A stretch of 64,000 nucleotides of DNA from Roseihalotalea indica (GTDB lineage Bacteria > Bacteroidota > Bacteroidia > Cytophagales > Cyclobacteriaceae): contig NZ_JAINFL010000006.1 of assembly GCF_022458895.1 (NCBI RefSeq), positions 124,001-188,000 of the forward strand, read 5' to 3'. The notes below the pieces were generated by a model. It had not been told where the DNA came from. It saw nothing but the letters and a program-made list of their open reading frames with translations, and made no database searches. Below, piece after piece: positions 8,996 through 17,700 of this stretch; the first letter of the stretch is position 1, and every line of letters begins with the position of its first letter. The position numbers and the translations under genes are program-made.

Positions 8996-10060
8996 ATGAT
9001 ACAAACGTTGGACATCCCGGTACGCCGCATCTCTCAGTCAAAGATAGATCAGGTTGACTTTCAAAATATTCAGTTCGGAAAAATCTATTCTGACCACATG
9101 TTTATTGCCGACTACGACGGTAAGCAATGGAGCAATTTACGGATAGAACCCTTCGAGAAACTCACCATGAGTCCGGCCATGTCGGCTTTGCACTATGGGC
9201 AGTCTATTTTTGAAGGACTTAAAGCATATAAGAACAAAGATGGAGATGTTTTAGTCTTCCGTCCTGAGCAAAATGCCGCTCGTTTTAATCAGTCGGCCGT
9301 GCGTATGTGTATGCCAGAGTTGCCTGAAGAAATATTTTTAGGTGGCTTGCGGGAGCTTATCAAACTAGACCAGCAGTGGGTGCCCGACCGGGCCGGTACG
9401 TCATTGTACATTCGCCCGTTTATGATTGCCACCGATGAATATATTGGAGTTCGTCCTTCCATTACTTACCGGTTCATGATCTTTACCGGGCCAGTGGGAG
9501 CGTATTATAGCAAACCGGTACGGGTAAAAGTGGAGAAAAAGTTTGTTCGTGCTGCCGATGGCGGAACCGGAGCTGCTAAAACCGCCGGTAACTACGCTGG
9601 CTCATTGTATCCGGCCGAACTTGCCGCCAAAGAGGGGTACGATCAACTTATTTGGACTGATGCCAAGCACCACGAATACATTGAAGAAGCCGGGACGATG
9701 AACCTCATGATGGTCATTGACAACACGCTGATTACTCCGCCAACAAGCGGTTCTATCTTGCAAGGTATTACCCGCGATAGTATCCTTACCCTGGCTCGCG
9801 ATTGGGGAATGGATGTGGATGTGCGAAAAGTATCAGTCACTGAAATTATGGAGGCTATTGAGCAAAACCGCTTGCAGGAAGCTTTCGGAGCGGGCACTGC
9901 TGCTACTGTAGCCCACATTCAGGCTATTGGCAACGATGGTGTCGATTACGAATTGCCAGCCATCGAACAGCGAGAGTTCTCTAACAAAGTACTGAAAGAA
10001 CTAGACAACATAAAATACGGCCGCGCGGAAGACCCTCACGGCTGGATTATGAAAATATAA
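8996..10060 (+). CDS. ilvE: Branched-chain amino acid aminotransferase
   Basis: A 354-residue fold-type IV PLP enzyme that interconverts valine, leucine and isoleucine with their 2-oxo acids. The family signature is clear: SALHYGQSIFEGLKAYK, the PLP lysine Lys195 in GTGAAKTAGNYAG, EEAGTMNLM and EAFGAGTAATVAHI. I choose the ATG at 8996 because it gives the usual family length. A longer reading from a TTG at 8975 would add seven residues that do not look conserved. The 254 bases upstream hold no convincing gene. It is monocistronic by spacing. Confidence 0.95.
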   Translation: MIQTLDIPVRRISQSKIDQVDFQNIQFGKIYSDHMFIADYDGKQWSNLRIEPFEKLTMSPAMSALHYGQSIFEGLKAYKNKDGDVLVFRPEQNAARFNQSAVRMCMPELPEEIFLGGLRELIKLDQQWVPDRAGTSLYIRPFMIATDEYIGVRPSITYRFMIFTGPVGAYYSKPVRVKVEKKFVRAADGGTGAAKTAGNYAGSLYPAELAAKEGYDQLIWTDAKHHEYIEEAGTMNLMMVIDNTLITPPTSGSILQGITRDSILTLARDWGMDVDVRKVSVTEIMEAIEQNRLQEAFGAGTAATVAHIQAIGNDGVDYELPAIEQREFSNKVLKELDNIKYGRAEDPHGWIMKI

Positions 10061-10159
10061 ATTGCTGATAGAGAGAATGATGAACTGATAGAATGAGTGA
10101 ATGGTTTAGTGAGTTTGACTTAATGATTAGGAGAAATTATTTACAATTAATTTGTCAGT

Positions 10160-10438
10160 ATGAATCTTAAAGAGTTTTATGAGATCGCAAATAGAGAGTT
10201 AAAACCTCTATATGGTGAAAACTTAATTGACTTTCGTTTAGAGCAAGTTAAGCGTCTGAAAGATGATAGTGCTTGGGAAGTAGTTGTATCTTTTTTAATG
10301 GAGAACAAAAACGAAGTTCAAATGTCTGGTCCACTGGCGAATCTCGCTAACATAAGCAAGTACAAAAGAGAGTATAAGGCATTTATAATCGACGATAATA
10401 AAAAAGTTACTGATTATCTTATTTTTTCCGAGTCATAA
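10160..10438 (+). CDS. Hypothetical partner of a PIN-domain protein, possible antitoxin
   Basis: A 92-residue soluble protein of unrecognised family. It has mixed helix and strand character with a C-terminal strand-like repeat (EYKAFIIDDNKKVTDYLIF). No helix-turn-helix, ribbon-helix-helix or AbrB motif, as usually found in VapB-type antitoxins, is obvious. Its TAA stop overlaps the ATG of the PIN gene by one base, the arrangement typical of antitoxin-toxin pairs. Both genes are clearly more AT-rich than their neighbours, which suggests horizontal acquisition. The antitoxin role is inferred from position only. Confidence 0.65.
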   Translation: MNLKEFYEIANRELKPLYGENLIDFRLEQVKRLKDDSAWEVVVSFLMENKNEVQMSGPLANLANISKYKREYKAFIIDDNKKVTDYLIFSES

Positions 10439-10896
10439 TGATTCTAATTGATAGCAATGCTCTGGTGTTGTTGATCGTTGGGTTGATTGATCCTAGTCAA
10501 ATCAGAAAGCATCGCAGAACTTCTCTTTATACTGAAAAAGATTTTCAGAAACTTTTGGCGATCATTCAAAACCCAAATAAACTAATTGTTTTGCCGAACA
10601 TATGGACTGAAGTGGATAATCTGTTGAATAATTATTTGACTGGGAGTTTTAAGTGGCCATATGTTAAGATATTGAGAGAAGTAGTTGCTGAAACCACTGA
10701 AAGATACTTAAGCTCGACGTTTGGGATCAATAGCGATTATTTCCTCAGTCTAGGACTTACTGATTCTTTGATAATAGAGTTTAGAGAGAACTTCGATTTT
10801 CTAATAACAGCAGACTCAAAGTTATCAGACCTAGCGAGAGCGCATGATATTGAAGTATATGATTTAGTCCAGGAGAGAAATAAAGATTTTAAATAA
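10438..10896 (+). CDS. PIN-domain protein, possible VapC-like ribonuclease
   Basis: A 152-residue protein with the acidic residues of a PIN nuclease: Asp5 in LIDSNAL at the N-terminus, Glu58 in NIWTEVDN, Asp109 in GLTDSLII and Asp126 in ITADSKLSDLA. PIN domains cut RNA using Mg2+ and are the toxins of VapBC systems. The protein is longer than many VapC toxins, with an insertion between residues 18 and 45. The one-base overlap with the upstream small gene and the AT-rich composition fit a mobile toxin-antitoxin pair. A non-toxin RNase role is possible. Confidence 0.75.
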   Translation: MILIDSNALVLLIVGLIDPSQIRKHRRTSLYTEKDFQKLLAIIQNPNKLIVLPNIWTEVDNLLNNYLTGSFKWPYVKILREVVAETTERYLSSTFGINSDYFLSLGLTDSLIIEFRENFDFLITADSKLSDLARAHDIEVYDLVQERNKDFK

Positions 10897-11010
10897 TAAG
10901 TATTATAAACATTACCCATTTTAAACGTGAATGAATGATTGCCTAAATATGCGTAAAGCATTAATTACTCACTCATTCAATCCTTCACACCTTCAATCCT
11001 TTAAAAAATT

Positions 11011-12088
11011 ATGACCACAGAACAGTTGAAAGACTTGAAAGCCAGAGTAGAGGCTTTAAGGGGGTATCTTTGACTACGATCAGAAGAAAGCCGAAATAGA
11101 CGATGAACAAAAGCTGACCCTGCAACCTGATTTCTGGAATGATTCGCAGGAAGCTGAGAAAGTGATGAAAAGTATCCAGACCAAGAAAATCTGGACAGAT
11201 AGCTACGAAAAAGCTCAAACCGCTTACGAAGATCTGGAAACGCTCTACGAATTCTATGAGATGGATGAAGTAAGCGAAGCGGATATTAACCGGGAGCGGC
11301 AAAAAGCCGAGAAGATTATTGACGAGCTGGAATTCAAAAAGATGCTGAGCGGGGAAGAAGACCAGCTCAGTGCCGTGCTGCAGATCAACCCCGGCGCTGG
11401 TGGAACAGAAAGCCAGGATTGGGCCGAAATGCTAATGCGGATGTACCTGATGTGGGGCGAGAAAAATGGGTACGGCGTTAAGCAGGTAGATTTCCAACCT
11501 GGTGAAACGGCGGGTATCAAATCTGTAACCCTGGAATTTGACGGAGACTTTGCCTACGGTAATTTGAAATCGGAAAATGGAGTGCACCGGCTGGTTCGAA
11601 TTTCGCCCTTTAATGCGAATGGCAAACGGCAAACTTCCTTCGCCTCAGTATATGCCTACCCCGTGGTGGATAATTCTATTGAAATTGAAGTGAACCCAGC
11701 CGATATCACTTGGGAAACGTATCGTTCGGGAGGAGCGGGTGGACAGAATGTGAACAAAGTGGAAACAGCCGTTCGGTTGCGGCATGCACCTTCAGGCATT
11801 ATAGTAGAGTGTCAGCAGGAGCGTTCTCAATTGCAGAACAAAGAAAAAGCCATGCAATTGCTTAAATCTCGCTTGTATCAGCAAGAGATTGAACGCAGGA
11901 ATAAAGAACGAGATGAAATTGAGAGCAATAAGAGCAACATCGATTTTGGCTCACAGATTCGTAACTATGTGCTGCATCCGTACAAATTAGTAAAAGATGT
12001 GCGCACTGGTGTAGAAACCTCCGATGTGCAGTCCGTGCTGGATGGAGATTTGGAAGATTTTATTAAAGCGTACTTGATGGAACAATAA
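11011..12088 (+). CDS. prfB: Peptide chain release factor 2, with programmed +1 frameshift
   Basis: RF2 reads UAA and UGA stop codons and releases the peptide. The gene starts at the ATG at 11011 and reads 20 codons to an in-frame TGA at 11071-11073. Translation must shift +1 after CTT (11068-11070) and continue with GAC at 11072. The joined product is 358 residues. The RF2 recognition motif SPF is at residues 198-200 and the catalytic GGQ at 243-245. The shift site AGGGGGTATCTTTGA has the internal Shine-Dalgarno-like AGGGGG and slippery CTT in the classic spacing, so RF2 levels are autoregulated. A rho-independent terminator follows the stop. Confidence 0.97.
11059..11073 (+). promoter_or_regulatory. 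RF2 programmed frameshift site
   Basis: The site consists of AGGGGG (11059-11064), TAT, the slippery codon CTT and the in-frame stop TGA at 11071-11073, followed by C. It matches the canonical bacterial RF2 site. Low RF2 slows termination at TGA and favours the +1 shift, making a feedback loop. Confidence 0.95.
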
Positions 12089-12113
12089 AAAAGCCCGCTT
12101 TGGCGGGCTTTCT
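12089..12113. terminator. Rho-independent terminator between prfB and the DJ-1 gene
   Basis: A perfect 8-bp stem, AAGCCCGC and GCGGGCTT, has a 4-base loop and is flanked by A-rich sequence on the left and TTT on the right. It lies between convergent genes, so it may work in both directions. Confidence 0.85.
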
Positions 12114-12134
12114 AATGTTTCAAAACTGATATTA

Positions 12135-12692
12135 TCAGGCGTGAGCGACTTCGCTTTCCTTCACAAGCTCGTCAATAATCGCCTTATTGAAAGCAGGTAT
12201 ATCATCCGGATTACGACTGGTAATAATGCCGTCTTCAACAACAACTTCTCTATCAACCCAATTAGCACCGGCATTTTTCAGGTCGGTTTGAATTGAATTA
12301 TAAGAAGTCAGTGTTCGTCCGGATACAAGCCCTGCTTCAATGAGCGTCCAGGGACCGTGGCAGATAGCCGCAATCAGTTTATTTTGATTGCTGAATGACT
12401 TAATAAAGTCAATGGCTTTTTCTTCTACCCGTAGTTTATCTGGGTTGATCTGCCCGCCGGGTAAGACTAACGCATCATAGTTATCTACCGAAGCTTCGTT
12501 CAGTGCAACATCAACATTAAATTCTTTGCCCCAGTCGGTCTTATCCCAACCTTTTACTGTATCGTCTTTCGGTGAAACAATATGGGTAGTGGCACCCGCT
12601 TCTTCTAATGCTTGCTTGGGTCCAGTCAACTCTACCTGTTCAAATCCGTCAGTCACCAAAATGGCAACCTTTTTTCCTTCTAGTTTTCCCAT
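12135..12692 (-). CDS. DJ-1/PfpI family protein
   Basis: A 185-residue member of the DJ-1/PfpI (class I glutamine amidotransferase-like) superfamily. The nucleophile-elbow Cys111 with adjacent His112 is in AAICHGPW, Glu18 lies in the N-terminal DGFEQVE segment, and LVLPGGQINPDKL marks the core. It has the length and pattern of the PfpI/YhbO/YraA branch, whose members are described as stress-related proteases, chaperones or deglycases; which activity applies here is not visible. There is no signal peptide. It is transcribed divergently from the MFS gene with 167 bases between them. Confidence 0.9.
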   Translation of the reverse strand: MGKLEGKKVAILVTDGFEQVELTGPKQALEEAGATTHIVSPKDDTVKGWDKTDWGKEFNVDVALNEASVDNYDALVLPGGQINPDKLRVEEKAIDFIKSFSNQNKLIAAICHGPWTLIEAGLVSGRTLTSYNSIQTDLKNAGANWVDREVVVEDGIITSRNPDDIPAFNKAIIDELVKESEVAHA

Positions 12693-12859
12693 TATTAAAA
12701 AATTTTTAGTTCAAAAAAATGTACTGTTATACATCATTACTAACCGCCTAAGTAGCAAGATGTTATTACCAATTCGTATCTTTTTTTTGGAGTAGGCTAT
12801 TTTTTTTGTAAACCTTTTCAGACATAGCCGTAAAGTATTATTTACAGGTTTCTTTTCTT

Positions 12860-14035
12860 ATGGTCACTTCTCAAAAGATCTATACTTTTCAGTTTGGGTT
12901 ACTTTGTCTAAGCTCTTTCCTGTTTTTTTCCAGCTTCAACATGATCATTCCCGAGCTTCCGGCTTACCTGGATCGTATGGGTGGGGGAGAATACAAAGGG
13001 CTAATCATTTCTCTATTCACCTTAACGGCTGGCCTGTCCCGGCCATTTAGTGGTAAGCTGGCTGACCGGGTAGGGCGTATTCCGGTGATGATTTTCGGAG
13101 CGGTGATTTGCTTTATCTGCGGGTTTCTCTATCCCATTGCTACCTCGGTAATCTGGTTTCTGGCACTTCGTTTCTTTCACGGTCTTTCTACCGGATTTAA
13201 ACCCACGGGTACGGCGGCTTACGTGGCGGATGTGATTCCGGCCCATCGGCGGGGCGAGGCAATGGGCGTGCTGGGGTTGTGTGGTAGCCTTGGCATGGCA
13301 AGTGGCCCGGCCATTGGCAGCACCATCGCTAATATGTATTCACTAAATGTGACATTTTATATCTCTTCTATTTTCGCGATTATGTCGGTGCTAATTCTGG
13401 CTGGAATGCACGAAACCTTGGTTGAGCGGGAGCGATTCCGGTTTTCTCTATTGAAGCTAGATTGGAGCGAGGTATTAGAACCACGGGTATGGGCTCCTTG
13501 CGTAGTGACTTTTCTCACCACCTATTCATTTGGAGTAGCACTTACTTTATTGCCTGATCTGAGTGATTCTTTAGGCATTACCAATCGGGGGCTGGTTTTT
13601 ATGTATATGACGATTGCTTCGGTAGTAGTTCGCTTTTTTGCTGGTAAAGCGTCGGATCGCTACGGACGAGTGATTGTATTAAAGTGGGCAGCTTTCATAC
13701 TGGTACTGGGGTGTTTGTTTTTAGGTTTTGCGTCTTCCGGGTTCTGGTTGTTGGCGGCTGGCGCTTTCTTTGGATTAGCATTAGGGATGAATACGCCTAC
13801 TATTTATGCCTGGACCATCGACCTGAGCCATCCCGAGCGCCGGGGAAAAGCCATTGCTACCATGTATATATCGTTGGAGCTAGGCATCGGACTGGGCGCA
13901 CTTACATCGGGCTGGATCTATGGAAATAATCTGGAGCGCCTTCCTTATGCCTTTGTGGTGGGGAGTGTACTATCAATGGCAGCTTTGGTATTTATGTGGA
14001 TGGCTAAACCCCGGCAGGTAACCGCTCGGGCATAA
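12860..14035 (+). CDS. Major facilitator superfamily transporter
   Basis: A 391-residue inner-membrane transporter with about 12 hydrophobic helices. The loop 2-3 signature is present (SGKLADRVGRIPVM), and a related copy in the second half (AGKASDRYGRVIV) supports the usual two six-helix bundles. The substrate cannot be told; the general form resembles drug or small-molecule exporters. The start ATG lies after an AT-rich 167-base divergent region shared with the DJ-1/PfpI gene. A hairpin terminator follows the stop immediately. Confidence 0.9.
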   Translation: MVTSQKIYTFQFGLLCLSSFLFFSSFNMIIPELPAYLDRMGGGEYKGLIISLFTLTAGLSRPFSGKLADRVGRIPVMIFGAVICFICGFLYPIATSVIWFLALRFFHGLSTGFKPTGTAAYVADVIPAHRRGEAMGVLGLCGSLGMASGPAIGSTIANMYSLNVTFYISSIFAIMSVLILAGMHETLVERERFRFSLLKLDWSEVLEPRVWAPCVVTFLTTYSFGVALTLLPDLSDSLGITNRGLVFMYMTIASVVVRFFAGKASDRYGRVIVLKWAAFILVLGCLFLGFASSGFWLLAAGAFFGLALGMNTPTIYAWTIDLSHPERRGKAIATMYISLELGIGLGALTSGWIYGNNLERLPYAFVVGSVLSMAALVFMWMAKPRQVTARA

Positions 14036-14058
14036 AAAAACCGCCCGAAGGCGGTTCA
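14036..14058. terminator. Rho-independent terminator after the MFS gene
   Basis: The stem AACCGCC / GGCGGTT with a CGAA loop (14039-14056) directly follows an A-run after the MFS stop. The next gene is convergent. The A-run on the left would serve as the U-tract for the minus-strand gene, so the hairpin may act mainly in that direction or in both. Confidence 0.75.
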
Positions 14059-14078
14059 CCGAATTGCTAGGCGATCTT

Positions 14079-14690
14079 TTAAAATAATTTATAACCAAGG
14101 GTGAACACCCACAATTGGTTTCGTAAATCAGTATCGAAAGTTTGGTTTCTGAAAGTCACTTCTTCGCCGAAAGCACTCAAGTTATTTTCGTATCGAAGAT
14201 CAAAAGTCACTTTGGAAATATCCATGCCTATACCTGCCTGGAACCCTACAGTAGCGTCTTTATAATTATCTTTTACTTCGTCAACCGTTCCGTCTTCGCG
14301 GGCATCAGCATTGAGCAACATGCTGAAAGACGGGCCAGCATTTACTCTAAATAAGGGGCCAATTTTGAACCCCAGCATAATAGGGACGTCAATCTTGTTG
14401 TACGTCATATCTTTCACCTCAGTAAGGTTACTCTGCGGATCAGTATAGCGAATTTGACCACCGCTGGAAGTAAAAAGCGCTTCAGGTTGAACATAGAAAC
14501 CTAGAACAGAAACCCGGGCAAACAAGCCAGCATGGAAACCAACACTGGCATCACCAGCGGCAATTTCCTGGGCATCTTCTTCGGTAAGGCTAGAATGACT
14601 GATTCCTATTTTTGGGCCAAAGGTTACAAGCTGGCCATAACTACTCAAGGCCAGACATAAGGCGATTGCGATTAAACACACCTGTTTCAT
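14079..14690 (-). CDS. Outer-membrane beta-barrel protein (PorT-like porin family)
   Basis: A 203-residue protein with a signal peptide (residues 1-19, ending SSYGQ). Alternating amphipathic strands then run to a C-terminal strand ending in LGYKLF, as expected for an eight-stranded outer-membrane barrel. The patterns FGPKIGISHS, GFHAGLFARV and KIDVPIMLGFKIGPLF match the outer-membrane beta-barrel family widespread in Bacteroidota. Function is unknown; relatives include PorT-like proteins, but no specific link to T9SS is visible. It lies just downstream of a much larger barrel protein on the same strand (gap 53 bases) and may be expressed separately. Confidence 0.85.
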   Translation of the reverse strand: MKQVCLIAIALCLALSSYGQLVTFGPKIGISHSSLTEEDAQEIAAGDASVGFHAGLFARVSVLGFYVQPEALFTSSGGQIRYTDPQSNLTEVKDMTYNKIDVPIMLGFKIGPLFRVNAGPSFSMLLNADAREDGTVDEVKDNYKDATVGFQAGIGMDISKVTFDLRYENNLSAFGEEVTFRNQTFDTDLRNQLWVFTLGYKLF

Positions 14691-14743
14691 AAGAAAAAAG
14701 ATTAAGTATAAAATAAACCTGTTTTAGTATTAGTAGGTGTGTT

Positions 14744-17700
14744 TCAAAAATCGTACCCTAATGTTAAATAAAATCTTGGTTTGTCAGCTACAACCCGGTC
14801 TTCAATAGGATAAGCCATATCAAATTTCAGGTAATAACCGAGAAGTACTGTCCGAACGCCGGCACCATAGCTCATGAGCCATGGATATTTGAAGTTCTTA
14901 ATTTCAGCCACAAAGGGGCCACCATCAGAAATCACTTCGGTATTAAGACTGTTCTCCTCACGGAAGGGGCTGGGGCCGGTCCAGGCGGATCCCATATCAT
15001 AGAAACCGATAAACTCCAGGTTACGGAAGAAGTTAGAAGCGATTGGTCCACGATAGAAATAGCGGATCACCGGAAAGCGCAACTCAGCTGTGAAAGTAAG
15101 GACATCCGTCCCGTTAAACTTATTGTAGTTGAACCCCCGCAAATCAACAAACTCAGTAAACAGGATATTGCTGTTGTCAACATTTTGCTGAATGGCTAAT
15201 GGATTATCCTCTTCAGGAGAGTCCGTTTTGTTAAACAGCCAGTTATGCATGCCTCCCAGCAGGTAGGACTGCGGATTTTGTCCGAAGAAGTTTCCGTAGT
15301 ATACCCGACCTACCAGCGTTAGTTCACGGTGGATTTTGAGGTAATGCCGAATATCTACTTCAATATTACTAAAGCCACGGGTAGCATCATTCAACCCCTG
15401 ATAATGGGTGAAAAATGCCCGGGCGCGGGTTCCAACATATTTGTTTAATCCGTAATTCAGCGTGTTATCAAATACAAACCCTGTCTTCAAACCACCAAAA
15501 TAGATTGTGTTTTCCGGAGAAATAGTTGGTGGCGGATTTGGACCAGATGGGGGAGGAGTGGGCCCTAAGTCAATATAATGAGTGTTAGCGACAAACGGAG
15601 TAATCTCCCAACGGGTAGACACATTGAAGGGCACTGCCGCTCCCACCAAAAAGCGGTTCATTGTATACTTCTGAATATTTCGGTCATCAAGTTCCTTGTA
15701 GATTCCATCCCGCTCGTATCGGAAATGAAAATCAACCCGGTTTCGTAAATATTGATATTCAGCAAACACACTCGCACTTCGCAAATCCGTAAATTGCACA
15801 ATACCGCCCGAGAACCGATGATTCTCCAGCATGTCATTCATTTGTACCTGAATATGAAAGCCAAAATTCCGTAGTGGATCAATCGTTAGAGAAGTGACGA
15901 CGTTATCGGCACTAAAACGGGTTTCGTAGGGGATAGGCCCATCAATTCGGGTTTCGCGACGCAAACGGCGGTAACGGGCCAGAAAAGAGTTACCAATTCC
16001 GGTTTCCCCTTCTTCGCCTTCAAAACGGAAATTATCAGTAGAAACCGCATTCTCCTGGTTTTCTTCTTCAATATCGAACGCATAATTTTCAGTATCAATC
16101 ATCCCATCCTCTAATGGTAGTTGATTGGTGCCAAACTCATAAGCATCGGTATTGATAAATTCATCCGGTAGTGTGTCCGTAGTGATATTGGCATTATCAG
16201 AGAACGATAAACTGTCAAGACCAGCATCCGGGTCAAGCGTAAGAGAATCCCGGGGGATGAAAGGCGCTTGCAGTGCCGCGGTATCGCTGGGGGTAGAAGG
16301 TGTATTTTGCTTCCGTTTCTCGGCCAGTCGTTCTGATACCATGCGGGCCTGAATGGCTTGCTGGCGCTGGGTTTTAGGCGTAAAAATACTTTGATCAAGG
16401 TTTATGCCATCTTCAACAAAAACATAATCCCGTTCATCAGCCAGCATAATAAAGGCAATTCGGTTGTTTTTGAAGTTAATATCAAAATCCTGAAGGCTTA
16501 CGGCATAATTGGATACCTGCGTAAAGATGCTATCCTGAAGCTGATACTGATAAATATTATAAATTCCCTGCTGATCACTCAGATAATAGATGGTATTATC
16601 ATCTTTAGGAATTGGCTTAATATCTTTGCTGATGGTATTCGTAACTCGGTTTAATAAAGAATCAGTAGGGTCTTCATCCGGGTTATAGGTGAAGATATTG
16701 AAGTTATCATCAATGTCTTGATTTAACTGTACCTCGCGGGCTGGCGTGGAGGCATAGTAGAGTGAGTCTTGCGGACGGTTACTACTAAAGATGATTTCTT
16801 CACCGTTGGGCATAAACCGAGGGTTCAGGTCATCATAAATATCAGTAGTGAGCCGCTTGAACGTGTTACGGTTGGGGTTAAAAAGAAATAAGTCATTTTG
16901 ACCGTTTAAGTCGGCACTCATTACGGCCAGCCTTCCGCTTTCGTTCAAGTCGAATGATTTTACCTGATTGAAGCGTCGTAATTGAATAGCGCGAGTGTTT
17001 TTACTGCCCTGATCGTACAGCCAGAGATAGTTGCGCCCCCGCTCGGTTCCTACGATGCCCAGCGTCTGGTCACTGCCCCAGTTTAGTAGAGGCACATCCG
17101 TATCAACATCCTGATCAATTAGTTGAAAACCAGATGAGTGTACCGTACGGGATTTACCTCGTTCCAGATCACGGATAATGACTTTGTATTTACCGTTTTT
17201 ATTTTCAGAATAGGCCAGGAAACGTCCGCTGGGACTAAACGCCACTTGATGATATTGAAGAGACTTACGATTCTTCTTCCGCATACGTTGAGCCTCCTGG
17301 GGGTACTGGTAAGACTCTGTCACCTGAGTAGACATATCGGTATAGAAAGTCTGCCACTGACGGGTAAATAGCTTAAACGGAATGCCCAGCGTATTTACAA
17401 TGCTGCTTTCTTCGTTTCTGATGATACGCGTAAGGTTCAGAATATTGGAAATACTGCTTCGTCCGTAACGTACCGCAATAAAATTCCACACAGACTGGCC
17501 GGCAATAGCGGCTTCTTCATCGGTGAACTTGGTTAGCTTTACATTGCGGTTATCGTGGAAAAGCTCCCGGGCAAAGTCATCCATCTCGATACTCCAACCC
17601 TGGGCTATATAGCGGGCGGCCCCCTCAATAAACCATTCGGGCAGGGTGAGAAGATACGCGCTTTGGAACATATCAGTCAGGCTACCACCAAACATCATAT

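Larger units (their letters stand above)
10091..10978. repeat. 10-nt inverted repeat flanking the PIN module
   Basis: GAATGAGTGA at 10091-10100 is matched by its exact reverse complement at 10969-10978, on either side of the two-gene AT-rich PIN module. The flanks are low-complexity GAATGA-type sequence, which is common between Bacteroidota genes, so chance is possible. It could alternatively mark the ends of an inserted cassette. Confidence 0.3.

Noticed and set aside
10160..10896. Prophage or integrative element carrying the PIN pair
   Set aside because: No integrase, phage or conjugation gene and no tRNA target is present; only two small genes differ in composition.
11011..11161. prfB as a pseudogene or sequencing error, because the long frame starts only at 11162
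   Set aside because: The shift site is the canonical RF2 programmed frameshift, and both halves join into a normal-length protein.
12526..12795. 89-codon plus-strand ORF over the DJ-1/PfpI gene start
   Set aside because: It is a frame shadow of the DJ-1/PfpI gene, with an implausible C-terminus in AT-rich sequence.
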